The notes: a model not told the origin generated them from the sequence alone. A DNA stretch of 15,798 nt from CAYFVR01 sp046541515 (GCA_046541515.1 JBKHDD010000112.1:1-15798); one strand, 5' to 3'; counted from the first letter of the stretch, positions 5,091 to 15,798 are shown. Program-made: numbers and translations.

Positions 5091-6860
5091 TCAGGAATTC
5101 AGGTTCGGGGCGTCCAGAATGTGGCCGAAACGCTCCCGAAGCAGCCCGTGAATTTGGTCTTGCCGCCGAAGCGCTTGAATCTCGTCCAGGAATTCCGGCA
5201 GCTCTCCCGCCCGCAGATTTCGAATGGCGTTTTTGACGGCGGGAATCGACTGGGGATTCATGCTCAGTTCCCGCAAGCCCATTCCAATGAGGATGGGCAG
5301 ATGCAACGGATCGCCCGCCATCTCGCCGCACATGTAGACGTTGACGCCCCGGGTCCGCCCCACCTCGGTCACGTGCCGGATCATCCGCAAAATGGCCGGG
5401 TGCAACGGATGATACAGGTGGGAGACGTACCGGTTGCCCCGGTCGATGGCCAAGGCGTACTGAATCAGGTCGTTGGTGCCGATGCTGAAAAAGTCCACCT
5501 CTTCCGCCAGCACGTCGGCCAAAATCACCGCCGAAGGCACCTCGATCATGATCCCCACCTCGATGTCCGCCCGAAAAGGCCGGTTTTCGGCGTCCAGGGA
5601 CGCCGCCGCCTCCCGCAGCAACGCCTTGGCCTGAACCACCTCGTCCAGGCTGGAGATCATGGGAAACATGATCCGGACCTGTCCGTAGGCGGCGGCCCGC
5701 AGGATGGCCCGAAGCTGGGCGCGGAACACGTCCGGCCGGGCGAGGCAATAGCGGATGGCCCGCAAGCCCAGGGCCGGATTCGCCTCCAAGGTGTCGCAGG
5801 CGTAGGGCGCGGCCTTGTCGCCGTTGATGTCCAGCGTCCGGATGGTCACCGGGCAGGGCGACATCACCTCCACCACGTCCCGGTATTTGTCGAACAGCTC
5901 GTCCTCGGCGGGGAAGCCGGACCGGTTCATGTACTGAAATTCGGTTCGGTACAGGCCGATGCCGTTGCCGCCGTGGTCCCGCACCGAGACCACCTCCTCG
6001 GGCAGCTCGATGTTGCCCATGATCTGGATGGAAACGCCGTCCAGGGACTGGGCCGGAAGCTGGCTGACCCGCCGAATGCGCTTGCGGTGCGCCTCGTAGC
6101 GGCTGCTCCGCTCTTCGTACTCCACCAGAGTCTGCTCGGCGGGGTTCACGATCAGCGTGCCGTCGCCGCCGTCCAGCACGATCAGGTCGTCGGTGCGGAT
6201 CAGGTTGGTGACGTTTTGCAGGCCCAGCACCGCCGGAATTTCCAGGGTCCGGGCGATGATGCCGGTGTGGGAGGCCACGCCGCCGGCGGCGGTGACGAAG
6301 CCCTTGATCCGCTCCAGCTGAATCTGGCTGGTCTGGGCCGGCGAAAGATCGGTGGCCACCAAAATCACCCGCTTGTCGATGGCGCGGATGTCCACCGGCT
6401 CCTTCCCCACCAGGTTGCGCATGATCCGGTCGGAGACGTGGACGATGTCGGCGGAGCGCTCCCGAAAGTAGGGGTCTTCCATGTTCTGGAAGACCCGCTT
6501 GAGTTCCGAAACCACCTTTTTCAGCGCCCATTCGGCGTTGACCTGCTCTTGTTCGATGACCGCCATGGTCTTGTCGAACAACGCCTTGTCCTTGAGCAGA
6601 AGGATATGGGTTTCCAAGATGGCCGCGTGCTGTCGGAATTCCGGAGCGATGTCGGCGATGATGGCCGACAGCTCCGCCTTGGCCGCCTCCACGGCGTTCC
6701 GGAACCGCGCCCCCTCCTCCGCCGCGCCGGCCTCGCCCACGAAATACTGCTTGACGACGTTGACGCCTTCCCGGTCCACCAGGTAGGCCTTGCCGATGCA
6801 GATGCCGGGGGCGGCGCCGATCCCCTTGAAGACCCTTTCCCGGCCGTCGCGCTCGGTCAT
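5091..6860 (-). CDS. ptsI: PTS Enzyme I (phosphoenolpyruvate-protein phosphotransferase)
   Basis: Enzyme I takes phosphate from phosphoenolpyruvate onto a histidine and passes it to HPr in the cytoplasm. The 589-residue protein has the normal length. Residues 1-170 form the N-terminal HPr-binding part. The phosphohistidine signature GGVASHTGIIAR places the active His at 198. The PEP-binding TIM barrel follows, with GIGLYRTEFQY near 301, IEVGIMIEVPSAVILADV at 433-450, FFSIGTNDLIQYALAIDRGN at 457-476 and the catalytic cysteine in MCGEMAGDP (Cys511). The ATG at 6860 overlaps the ptsH stop as ATGA, which indicates translational coupling, and smpB follows after 17 bp. No sugar-specific PTS component is in the window. 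A regulatory role or a mannose-type system elsewhere is possible. Confidence 0.96.
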   Translation of the reverse strand: MTERDGRERVFKGIGAAPGICIGKAYLVDREGVNVVKQYFVGEAGAAEEGARFRNAVEAAKAELSAIIADIAPEFRQHAAILETHILLLKDKALFDKTMAVIEQEQVNAEWALKKVVSELKRVFQNMEDPYFRERSADIVHVSDRIMRNLVGKEPVDIRAIDKRVILVATDLSPAQTSQIQLERIKGFVTAAGGVASHTGIIARTLEIPAVLGLQNVTNLIRTDDLIVLDGGDGTLIVNPAEQTLVEYEERSSRYEAHRKRIRRVSQLPAQSLDGVSIQIMGNIELPEEVVSVRDHGGNGIGLYRTEFQYMNRSGFPAEDELFDKYRDVVEVMSPCPVTIRTLDINGDKAAPYACDTLEANPALGLRAIRYCLARPDVFRAQLRAILRAAAYGQVRIMFPMISSLDEVVQAKALLREAAASLDAENRPFRADIEVGIMIEVPSAVILADVLAEEVDFFSIGTNDLIQYALAIDRGNRYVSHLYHPLHPAILRMIRHVTEVGRTRGVNVYMCGEMAGDPLHLPILIGMGLRELSMNPQSIPAVKNAIRNLRAGELPEFLDEIQALRRQDQIHGLLRERFGHILDAPNLNS

Positions 6861-7108
6861 GCCGATTCTCCGAAGCCGTCGGAAACCAGGGCGGCGATCT
6901 CCTCCAGGATGGGCAGATCGCCGTCGTCCTCCACCCGGACCACGATGACCGCGCCTTGGGCGCATGCCAGGGTCAGCATGTCGATAATGCTGCGGGCGTC
7001 CACCATGTCGTCCCCGCGTTCAATCCAGACCGGCGCGGCGGCCCGCTGGGCGATTTCGGCGATTTTGGCGGCGGACCGGGCGTGGAGGCCCAGCTCGTTG
7101 GTGATCAC
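6857..7108 (-). CDS. ptsH: Phosphocarrier protein HPr
   Basis: HPr carries phosphate from Enzyme I to PTS permeases or regulators. The product shows the active-site motif GLHARSAAKI, with the phosphorylatable His and, 31 residues later, Ser in DARSIIDMLT. This is the same spacing as His15 and Ser46 of the classical protein. The usual Pro after HAR is Ser here. The GTG at 7108 is the only conventional start, but it gives an 83-residue protein with just 8 residues before His, cutting into the first beta strand. A CTG at 7132 (LESLTRELVITNELGLH) has GGAG seven bases before it and gives 91 residues with a complete fold, so it may be the true start. The stop overlaps ptsI by 4 bases. Confidence 0.9.
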   Translation of the reverse strand: MITNELGLHARSAAKIAEIAQRAAAPVWIERGDDMVDARSIIDMLTLACAQGAVIVVRVEDDGDLPILEEIAALVSDGFGESA

Positions 7109-7183
7109 CAGTTCTCGGGTTAAAGATTCCAGGGCGTCACTCCGGGGGCGGCGTCGGTTGCGATCATGGATCAGACTTAAAAA

Positions 7184-8233
7184 TTACGAATTTCTATCAG
7201 CGAAGCGGTCCGTTGTCAATTCTTCGAGCGATCGTTCGGGCCGCACCTCTTCCTTCAACATGCAGCAGGCCACCCGGTATTCGGCGATTCCGTCCGGCCC
7301 GTAGCGCAGGTTGGCGGGCTGGACCAGCCGGTTCATCACGCAACCCTCCGGAATGGAAAGGTGGAACAGGTCCGACTCGTTCACGGGCGGCCGCTTCACC
7401 AGTCGGTCGTTCTCGAAGGCCATGCCGTGCAACGGAAAATCTTCGCACAGCGGGCAGCGGTAAACCCGACCGTTGGGAAAAACAAAATAGTTGTCCGCGC
7501 AAAGCCCCGCGCAGGCGAAGGGCTCCTCCGCCTCCAGGAACACCCGGGGGTAGATGGTTGGAATCCCCCGCTCCGCCGCGGCCCGGGCCGCCGACGGCAC
7601 CTTCGCCAGCCAGTCGGCCCGGGTCACCGCCAGGGCGTCTCCGGCCCCGGCGGAATTGCCCCGCAACCCGATCACCTGAATGAAAAACCGGCCCACGCCC
7701 AGCTCGGCCAGCAACGCCGGCATCCAGTCCAATTCGTGGAGGTTCCGGGCGCTGACGGTGTAGATCAGGCTGGTCTCGAAGCCCCGCTTCCGGGCGGCCC
7801 GGACGCCGGCCGTCACCGTCTGGAACGCCCCTTCGCCCCGGATGGCGTCGTTGGTGGCCGGGGTGGCCCCGTCCAGGCTAAAGCTGAACACGTCCACCTC
7901 CGCCGGGGTCACCCGGTCCAAGATGTCGTGAAACAGGTATCCGTTGGTGTCCACCGTCACCGACCGGAAGCCGATCTCCCGGGCCGCCCGCGCCGCGTCG
8001 GCCAGGCCCGGATGCAGGGTCGGCTCCCCGCCCAGCAGAATCAGGTTGGCCCGCTCGGCCCGGTCGGCGAAGGCCGACAGCCAGGACCGGATGGTTTCCA
8101 CCGGCACCATTTCCGATCCATGCTGGTCGGGATTGATGTAGCAGTGGCGGCAGCGCAGGTTGCAGCCGGTCAGGATGTGGAAAAAGACGTTGGTGGCGTC
8201 CCGGGAAAAGGCCACCGTCCGGGAGTGGACCAT
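7184..8233 (-). CDS. Radical SAM protein with cysteine-rich C-terminal region
   Basis: Radical SAM enzymes cleave S-adenosylmethionine at a [4Fe-4S] cluster to start radical chemistry. This 349-residue protein has the cluster motif CNLRCRHC (Cys24, Cys28, Cys31), the GGEPTLHPG SAM-binding motif (68-76), VDTNGYL and SFSLDGATPATNDAIRG. The C-terminal third holds further cysteines (241, 245, 260, 263, 298, 323, 324), including CAGLCADNYFVFPNGRVYRC, which resembles SPASM/twitch domains that bind extra clusters. It is closest in style to MoaA/PqqE/heme-d1-type enzymes, but I cannot name the substrate. It starts 3 bp after the purF stop, so it is in the same operon, and ptsH follows. No precursor peptide is visible next to it. 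Confidence 0.85.
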   Translation of the reverse strand: MVHSRTVAFSRDATNVFFHILTGCNLRCRHCYINPDQHGSEMVPVETIRSWLSAFADRAERANLILLGGEPTLHPGLADAARAAREIGFRSVTVDTNGYLFHDILDRVTPAEVDVFSFSLDGATPATNDAIRGEGAFQTVTAGVRAARKRGFETSLIYTVSARNLHELDWMPALLAELGVGRFFIQVIGLRGNSAGAGDALAVTRADWLAKVPSAARAAAERGIPTIYPRVFLEAEEPFACAGLCADNYFVFPNGRVYRCPLCEDFPLHGMAFENDRLVKRPPVNESDLFHLSIPEGCVMNRLVQPANLRYGPDGIAEYRVACCMLKEEVRPERSLEELTTDRFADRNS

Positions 8234-8236
8234 GGC

Positions 8237-9646
8237 CTATTCCAGCTCCATGCAGCTCTTGGACAACTGTTCGTCGAACTCCACCGGATAGCAACCGTCG
8301 AAGCAGGCTCGGCAAAACTCCCGCTCGGGCCGCTCGATGCCGGTGGCGCCCAGCAACCCCTTTAGGCTCAAATAGTGGAGGCTGTCCAGCCCCAGGTAAT
8401 CGCTCAATTCCTGAACCGATTTGCTGGCGGCGATCAGCTCTCCCTTGGTGGAAAAATCGATGCCGTAGTGGCAGGGAAACCGGTGGGGCGGCCCCGACAC
8501 CCGCATGTGGATGCGCTTGACGCCGATCTCCCGCAGGGCCCGCACCCGGGTGCGCACGGTGGTGCCCCGGATGATGGAATCCTCGATGATAATGATGTCC
8601 TTGCCCTTGAGCAATTCCTTCACCGGATTCAGCTTCACCCGCACGCTGAAGTCCCGCATGCTCTGGGTGGGCTGGATGAAGGTGCGGCCCACGTAGTGGT
8701 TCCGGATCATCCCCATTTCGAAGGGAATCCCCGATTCCTCGGAATAGCCCAGGGCCGCGTAGGTGCCCGAGTCGGGAAAGGGCATGACCAGGTCGGCCGC
8801 CACCGGCGACTCCTGGGCCAGCCGCCGCCCGTGGTTTTTGCGCACCTCGTAGACGTTCTGGCCGTTGATGGTGGAATCGGGCCGGGCGAAGTAGATGAAC
8901 TCGAAAATGCAGAAATGGCGCGTGTCCGGGCTGGGCGTCCGAATGCTCTTGATGCCGTTTTCGTTGATGATGACGATCTCGCCCGGGTCCACGTCCCGGA
9001 TAAACTCGGCCTGGACCAGGTCCAGGGCGCAGCTCTCCGAGGCCAGCACGTAGCTGCCGTTCAGCTTGCCCAGGCACAGCGGCCGAAAGCCGTGGGGGTC
9101 CCGAATGCCCACCAGCTCGCCCCGGCCGGTGAGCACCACGAAGGAAAAGGCCCCCTTTAGCCGGGACACCGTGTACTTGAGGGCCTGCTCGAAGCCGTAT
9201 TTCATGTTCCCCACGAAGTAGTGGAGAAAGACTTCGCTGTCCATGGTGGTCTGGAAGATGGAACCGTTTTCCTCCAGCTCCCGCTTCAGGCCGTGGGCGT
9301 TGACCAGGTTGCCGTTGTGGGCCACGGCGTAGGACTTGCCCCGGTGGTGGATCACGAAGGGCTGGGCGTTGGTCAGGATGGAGCTGCCGGTGGTGGAGTA
9401 GCGGACGTGGCCCACCGCGCTGACGCCGTCCAGCTCTTCGAAATGGTAGTTCTTGAACACGTCGGAAACCAGCCCCATGCCCTTGTGGGCCAAGATGCGG
9501 GGGGCACGCGCCACGGCGATGCCGGCGCTTTCCTGCCCGCGGTGCTGCAGGGCGTAGAGACCGAAATAGGCGAGCCGCGCCGCCTCGGGATGTCCGTGGA
9601 TGCCAAACAGACCGCAGGCCTCGCGGGGCTTGTCGTCGTCGTACAT
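8237..9646 (-). CDS. purF: Amidophosphoribosyltransferase
   Basis: PurF makes 5-phosphoribosylamine from PRPP and glutamine, the first committed step of purine synthesis. The 469-residue protein begins with a 10-residue propeptide. The nucleophile is Cys11 (CGLFGI), which must be exposed by processing as in the Bacillus-type enzyme. The class II glutaminase domain covers 11-240 (LQHRGQESAGI, GHVRYSTTGSS, AVAHNGNLVN). The phosphoribosyltransferase domain carries the PRPP loop IIIIEDSIIRGTT (351-363). Cys246, Cys392, Cys445 and Cys448 match the four [4Fe-4S] ligands of the oxygen-sensitive class. It lies 90 bp downstream of carB, and the radical SAM gene follows after 3 bp. Confidence 0.97.
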   Translation of the reverse strand: MYDDDKPREACGLFGIHGHPEAARLAYFGLYALQHRGQESAGIAVARAPRILAHKGMGLVSDVFKNYHFEELDGVSAVGHVRYSTTGSSILTNAQPFVIHHRGKSYAVAHNGNLVNAHGLKRELEENGSIFQTTMDSEVFLHYFVGNMKYGFEQALKYTVSRLKGAFSFVVLTGRGELVGIRDPHGFRPLCLGKLNGSYVLASESCALDLVQAEFIRDVDPGEIVIINENGIKSIRTPSPDTRHFCIFEFIYFARPDSTINGQNVYEVRKNHGRRLAQESPVAADLVMPFPDSGTYAALGYSEESGIPFEMGMIRNHYVGRTFIQPTQSMRDFSVRVKLNPVKELLKGKDIIIIEDSIIRGTTVRTRVRALREIGVKRIHMRVSGPPHRFPCHYGIDFSTKGELIAASKSVQELSDYLGLDSLHYLSLKGLLGATGIERPEREFCRACFDGCYPVEFDEQLSKSCMELE

Positions 9647-9675
9647 GGAACGTTCCTGTCCTTTGGCGCCGCCAG

Positions 9676-9723
9676 GGGTCGCTCCGCCGGAGCCGCCCCG
9701 TCGGGGGCTCCGCCGATCGACCC
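9676..9723. repeat. Nested hairpin between carB and purF
   Basis: GGGTCG pairs with CGACCC on the outside; GGAGCC/GGCTCC and CCCCG/CGGGG lie inside. It fills about half of the 90-bp gap and has no T-run. It may stabilise or separate the two messages, or be a GC-rich interspersed repeat related to the one near 15101. Confidence 0.4.
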
Positions 9724-9736
9724 GGGGCGAAGCCGA

Positions 9737-12991
<3,255 letters not shown>

Positions 12992-13141
12992 GATTTCGCT
13001 GTCGCTCTATGGTCTCGGGTGGGTCCGGCGGATGTTCCGCGCGGGCAAACCGGGCGGGACCCGGCGGCATTCGGATCGGGTCGGCGGAACGTCGGACTCG
13101 TCGGCGTCAATGGACGCGGACGGGCAAAACGCCGCCGGCGG

Positions 13142-14284
13142 TTACCGGTATTCAGACATCCGTCGCCTAAATTCCTCGAACAGGTACCGGGCGTCGTGGG
13201 GGCCCGGCGAGGCCTCGGGATGGTACTGCACCGTGAACAGCGGATATTTCCGGTGGCGCAGCCCCTCCAGGGTCCGGTCGTTCAAATTCATGTGGGTGAT
13301 CTCCACCTCGCCGGCGGGCAGGCTGTCGGTGTCCACCGAAAAGCCGTGGTTCTGGGAGGTGATTTCGATCCGCCCGTTTTCCAGGTTCTGGACCGGCTGG
13401 TTGGCGCCCCGGTGGCCGAACTTGAGCTTGAAGGTTTTGCCCCCCAGCGCCAGCCCGGCCAACTGCTGGCCCAGACAGATGCCGAACATGGGCCGGTAGC
13501 CCAGCAGGGACTGAATGGTTCCCACGGCATAGTCCACCGGTTCGGGGTCGCCGGGGCCGTTGGAGAGGAAAATGCCGTCCGGGGACATGGCGCGCACCGT
13601 CTCCGCGTCGGTTCCGGCGGGAACCACCACGATTTGGGCCCCCTCCTCCTCCAGGCAGCGGAGGATGTTGTACTTGACGCCGAAGTCCATCGCCACCACC
13701 CGAAAGCGTTCGGAATCCCCTTGCCAAACGGTTTCGTCCAGCGGTTCGTCGGCGGACAGGGGAAGGCGCTTTCCGTCGCGCCAACGATAGGGCGCGTCGG
13801 CGGTCACTTCCCGAACCAGGTCCCGGCCCACCAGGCTCGGGGTTTCGCGGACCTTGCGGACCAGGGCCGCGGGGTCCAATTCTTCGGTGGAGATCATCCC
13901 CCTCATGGCGCCGGCGGTGCGGATGTGCCGGGTCAGAGCCCGGGTGTCCAGCTCGTGGATCCCCGCCACGCCGTTGTCCCGCAGATAATCGGCCAGGGAG
14001 GACGTGGCGCGATGGTTGCTGGGGAATTCCTGGTATTCCCGGACGATGAAGGCGGCCACCTGGACGCGGTTGGATTCCACGTCCTCGGGATTGACGCCGT
14101 AGTTGCCCACCAGGGGATAGGTCATGGCGACCATCTGTCCCCGGTAGGAGGGGTCGGTGAGGACCTCCTGGTAGCCGGTCATGCTGGTGTTGAACACCAC
14201 CTCGCCCCACGCTTCCCCCGGTCCCGTAAAGGACCGGCAGGGAAACGCGCGGCCGTCTTCCAGTGCGAGCAATGCTTGGGTCAT
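13142..14284 (-). CDS. carA: Carbamoyl-phosphate synthase small (glutaminase) subunit
   Basis: CarA hydrolyses glutamine and channels ammonia to CarB. The 380-residue protein has the N-terminal CPSase small domain (EVVFNTSMTGYQEVLTDPSY, then MTYPLVGNYGVN) and the C-terminal class I amidotransferase domain with LSNGPGDP (240-247), nucleophile Cys270 in GICLGQQ, and His355/Glu357 in YHPEASPGPHD, so the catalytic triad is complete. The ATG at 14284 fits the family start (LLALEDGRAF) and has GGAAAG about 10 bases upstream. It is the first gene of the carA-carB-purF block, and carB begins 150 bp later. That gap shows no gene. Confidence 0.98.
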   Translation of the reverse strand: MTQALLALEDGRAFPCRSFTGPGEAWGEVVFNTSMTGYQEVLTDPSYRGQMVAMTYPLVGNYGVNPEDVESNRVQVAAFIVREYQEFPSNHRATSSLADYLRDNGVAGIHELDTRALTRHIRTAGAMRGMISTEELDPAALVRKVRETPSLVGRDLVREVTADAPYRWRDGKRLPLSADEPLDETVWQGDSERFRVVAMDFGVKYNILRCLEEEGAQIVVVPAGTDAETVRAMSPDGIFLSNGPGDPEPVDYAVGTIQSLLGYRPMFGICLGQQLAGLALGGKTFKLKFGHRGANQPVQNLENGRIEITSQNHGFSVDTDSLPAGEVEITHMNLNDRTLEGLRHRKYPLFTVQYHPEASPGPHDARYLFEEFRRRMSEYR

Positions 14285-14401
14285 ATCGCAATCGTCTTTC
14301 CGGACAAGGCCCGGTTTGGCGGTTCACGATGGCTCCGGCCCGTTGCCGGATATGCTTGTTTTGGGGACGGGATGCTGGTCTGGAACGCCGGTCTGTTTAC
14401 A

Positions 14402-14425
14402 GCCCGGGGATTCGGCCCGGGGATT
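14402..14425. repeat. 11-bp tandem direct repeat upstream of carA
   Basis: GCCCGGGGATT occurs twice with a period of 13 bp (14402-14412 and 14415-14425), immediately beside the palindrome at 14427-14444. Such spacing could be a pair of binding half-sites. No known operator is recognised. Confidence 0.45.
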
Positions 14426-14426
14426 G

Positions 14427-14444
14427 GGATCGAATCTTCGATCC
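14427..14444. promoter_or_regulatory. 18-bp perfect palindrome upstream of carA
   Basis: GGATCGAA-TC-TTCGATCC has perfect 8-bp arms and lies about 140 bp before the carA start, within the 232-bp region 14285-14516 that has no gene. It could be an operator for a dimeric repressor. I see no convincing -35/-10 pair in this gap, so the carA promoter is not placed. Confidence 0.35.
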
Positions 14445-14516
14445 GGACATCTAAACCGAATTCCCTCGCCGGGCAGCCTGGATCAAACTTCGACCCGAAG
14501 GTCCCAAAATCGAATC

Positions 14517-14921
14517 TCAAGATCCGGTCTCGGGATCGTCCGGGGCCAGCCGGTGCAGGATGATCCGGACTAAGGCGAGGTCCAGACCGCGGCCGGCGCG
14601 GCGGAACCGCTCCAGCACGGCGGGCGGCGGCCCGGCGTCCGACGGCGTTTGATCGGGATCGTCGGCGTCGCACAACAAAATGGGCGCGCTCTTGGGCTTG
14701 CCCGGCCGATTCTCCCCGTTGTCCACGGCGCAGTTGCGCAGACCCGATTCCGGAAACCAGGTCGCGGCCCGTTGATCCCCGCCTTTTCCGTAGCAGAGCT
14801 GAAATCCGGCCAGCCCGCCGTCGGCGCGTTCCCAGACGATGAGGTCGAAGTGCTCGTCGAAAAACCAGCGCCGCCGGGGCTCCCCGGGGTTTTGTTTCAC
14901 GTCCGCAATTTCCCGCAACAT
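14517..14921 (-). CDS. Conserved hypothetical protein
   Basis: This is a 134-residue soluble protein without signal peptide or membrane segment. It opens MLREIADVKQNPGEPRRRWF and continues FFDEHFDLIVWERADGGLAG, then FQLCYGKGGDQRAATW and a tail rich in acid and proline. It resembles a short uncharacterised family with the pattern PGEPRRRWF...DLIVW...FQLCY that I have seen in anaerobic bacteria; its function is unknown to me. I prefer the ATG at 14921 because the conserved part starts there and the promoter at 14959-14986 would start RNA near 14952. The ATG at 14957, giving 146 residues, would lie at or before that point. It is upstream of carA in the same direction but separated by 232 bp. Confidence 0.7.
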   Translation of the reverse strand: MLREIADVKQNPGEPRRRWFFDEHFDLIVWERADGGLAGFQLCYGKGGDQRAATWFPESGLRNCAVDNGENRPGKPKSAPILLCDADDPDQTPSDAGPPPAVLERFRRAGRGLDLALVRIILHRLAPDDPETGS

Positions 14922-14958
14922 GGCTCCCAGACTTCCCTCCCAAAGGGTAAACCCCATG

Positions 14959-14986
14959 CCTATATCACATCCGGCGAAAATTCCAA
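14959..14986 (-). promoter_or_regulatory. Candidate promoter of the hypothetical gene
   Basis: On the minus strand TTGGAA (14986-14981) and TATAGG (14964-14959) are 16 bases apart. A start near 14952 fits a short leader before the ATG at 14921. Confidence 0.4.
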
Positions 14987-15096
14987 GGGAGTTTGGGTGA
15001 AATAAAATGGAGGGGGATTCTGGATGAGGCGAGGACGCAAGCCATAGACCTTTGCAAGGGTCGCGAAAATGAACATAGGCTTGGGCGGGATTCCAT

Positions 15097-15170
15097 CTCG
15101 TTGCGGGGCTCCGCCTCGCAATGCCTTTTCGGGAGGCTCTGGCTCCCCGTCACGCAAGGCGGACCTTGGG
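15097..15170. repeat. GC-rich multi-hairpin interspersed repeat
   Basis: TTGCGGGGC-TCC-GCCTCGCAA (15101-15121, one G-T pair) is followed by GGGAG/CTCCC (15131-15147) and a CTTGGGAAC end. The shape recalls palindromic repeats scattered between genes in Desulfobacterota. The rest of 14987-15096 contains a near-palindrome GACCTTTGCAAGGGTC but no gene. Confidence 0.5.
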
Positions 15171-15173
15171 AAC

Positions 15174-15204
15174 AAAAAAAGCTGGTTGATCCAGAGGGAT
15201 CAAC
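15174..15204 (-). terminator. Intrinsic terminator after the vapC remnant
   Basis: On the minus strand GTTGATCC-CTCT-GGATCAAC forms an 8-bp stem, followed after CAGC by seven T. It sits right at the end of the PIN-domain pseudogene and in its direction. Confidence 0.55.
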
Positions 15205-15636
15205 GACAGGGGCGAGGCTTTAGGGCGTCCTGCGGAAGGATTTCAAAACCGGCGATCAAAAATGTCGATCGGTTGTCGGTGCGCGGGAGAGTTGGCCTTC
15301 CCGCATCACCACGAAGCTGGCGCAGTCCGTGAATATAAAGTCTTGATCCCGTCATTGGAAAAACCATTCCGCCGCCTTTTCTTCATGTGCCGAGGCAATC
15401 CGTACAACTTGACATCGCGGACCGCGGGAAACCATTCGCCACCATCGCTCCGCTTCCGGCAATCCCAAGCGCATTCGAATGGGCGTCAAGGTTTCATCTT
15501 CGACAAAGTTGGAAGCAACCAAGGGTCCGCCCTCTTCCATCCAATGGTCCCGAGTCGATTTGGCCGTTTGATGAAAAGAGTCCCGGCCATCCGCCATCGC
15601 CATTCAACCGGCGCGGTCCACGAACACCAGCTTCAT
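15200..15636 (-). pseudogene. VapC-type PIN-domain ribonuclease toxin, inactivated
   Basis: PIN toxins are metal-dependent RNases held in check by a partner antitoxin. The frame starts MKLVFVDRAG at 15636. It meets a TGA at 15606-15604 where the family has Trp, then continues MAMADGRDSFHQTAKSTRDH and ASNFVEDETLTPIRMRLGLP to EEKAAEWFFQ. It meets a second TGA at 15354-15352, then continues RDQDFIFTDCASFVVMRE and TTDRHF. A third TGA at 15258-15256 is bypassed only by a frameshift into IAGFEILPQDALKP. The acidic metal-binding positions remain visible: the first Asp in FVD, Glu in VEDETLT and Asp in FTDCASF. So it is a recognisable full-length gene with at least three lesions. About 140 residues would be the normal size. 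Confidence 0.75.
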
Positions 15637-15798
15637 GTTTTGGGGGGGGATTATACAAAAAATCATCGTGATCGGCCACAGAACGGCCGTCGGAGGACTC
15701 CCCAACGACGTCGTCGGCCCGATAAAGCGGGTCGTCTCTCAGAGCGTGTTTGAAAATTAGAACCCCTGCTTTTGGGCCGTCCAACAAATTTTGAAGTT
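15637..15798 (-). pseudogene. Possible tail of the matching VapB-like antitoxin
   Basis: The minus frame upstream of the PIN gene reads DDPLYRADDVVGESSDGRSV followed by ADHDDFLYN. Antitoxins of PIN pairs often end in a DP...HDxxLY segment like this, and it abuts the toxin start. A run of eight G/C (15642-15649) separates it from the toxin and may have shifted the frame. The N-terminal DNA-binding part lies outside the window or is lost. Confidence 0.35.

Noticed and set aside
5074..6531. Long N-terminal extension of SmpB reading through ptsI
   Set aside because: It is an out-of-frame shadow of ptsI. The conserved SmpB start and ribosome site lie at 5073.
5121..7304. A 727-codon open frame on the plus strand
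   Set aside because: It is antisense to ptsI and ptsH with the same His/Val/Gly-rich shadow composition.
15636..15667. TATAAT box before the PIN gene as a strong promoter
   Set aside because: The -10 match is perfect, but no acceptable -35 box lies 16-19 bases upstream, and the sequence falls within the antitoxin reading frame.

Overview
The window looks like chromosomal DNA of a GC-rich Desulfobacterota bacterium (former Deltaproteobacteria; I suspect a Desulfosarcina/Desulfobacteraceae-like lineage). This rests on protein character, the tmRNA tag and the ptsH-ptsI-smpB-ssrA gene order, and it is an inference. Every gene I can support lies on the minus strand. The very long plus-strand open frames are antisense shadows caused by high GC3.

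Reading in the direction of transcription (high to low coordinates): the right edge (15200-15798) holds a decayed toxin-antitoxin pair, with the tail of a VapB-like antitoxin and a PIN-domain VapC pseudogene carrying two internal stops and a frameshift. It is closed by a terminator and followed by a hairpin-rich repeat (about 15095-15170). A small conserved-hypothetical gene (14517-14921) has its own promoter. Then comes a long collinear block: carA, carB (carbamoyl-phosphate synthase), purF (first step of purine synthesis), a radical SAM gene of unknown role, ptsH, ptsI (PTS phosphocarrier and Enzyme I), smpB, then the tmRNA gene ssrA with its own strong sigma-70 promoter. The block joins nucleotide precursor synthesis, PTS phosphorelay and ribosome rescue. 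smpB and ssrA together form the trans-translation system.

Between smpB and ssrA lies about 530 bp without genes. It is packed with hairpins, a tandem pair of about 100-bp inverted-repeat units, a bidirectional terminator and a spare promoter.

Beyond the 3' end of ssrA the DNA changes to accessory material. It holds a decayed pair of genes, a class II glutamine amidotransferase-like gene followed by an AIG2/gamma-glutamylcyclotransferase-like gene. This pairing is known from amidoligase (peptide or metabolite modification) neighbourhoods. Each gene carries one copy of a 76-89 bp multi-hairpin element in the same orientation. Removing the element at the same boundaries restores the reading frame in both genes, and the two copies show compensatory changes in their stems. 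This is the most notable observation in the window. The left edge holds the start of a type I restriction-modification operon: a small excisionase-type helix-turn-helix gene overlapping hsdM, which runs off the window.
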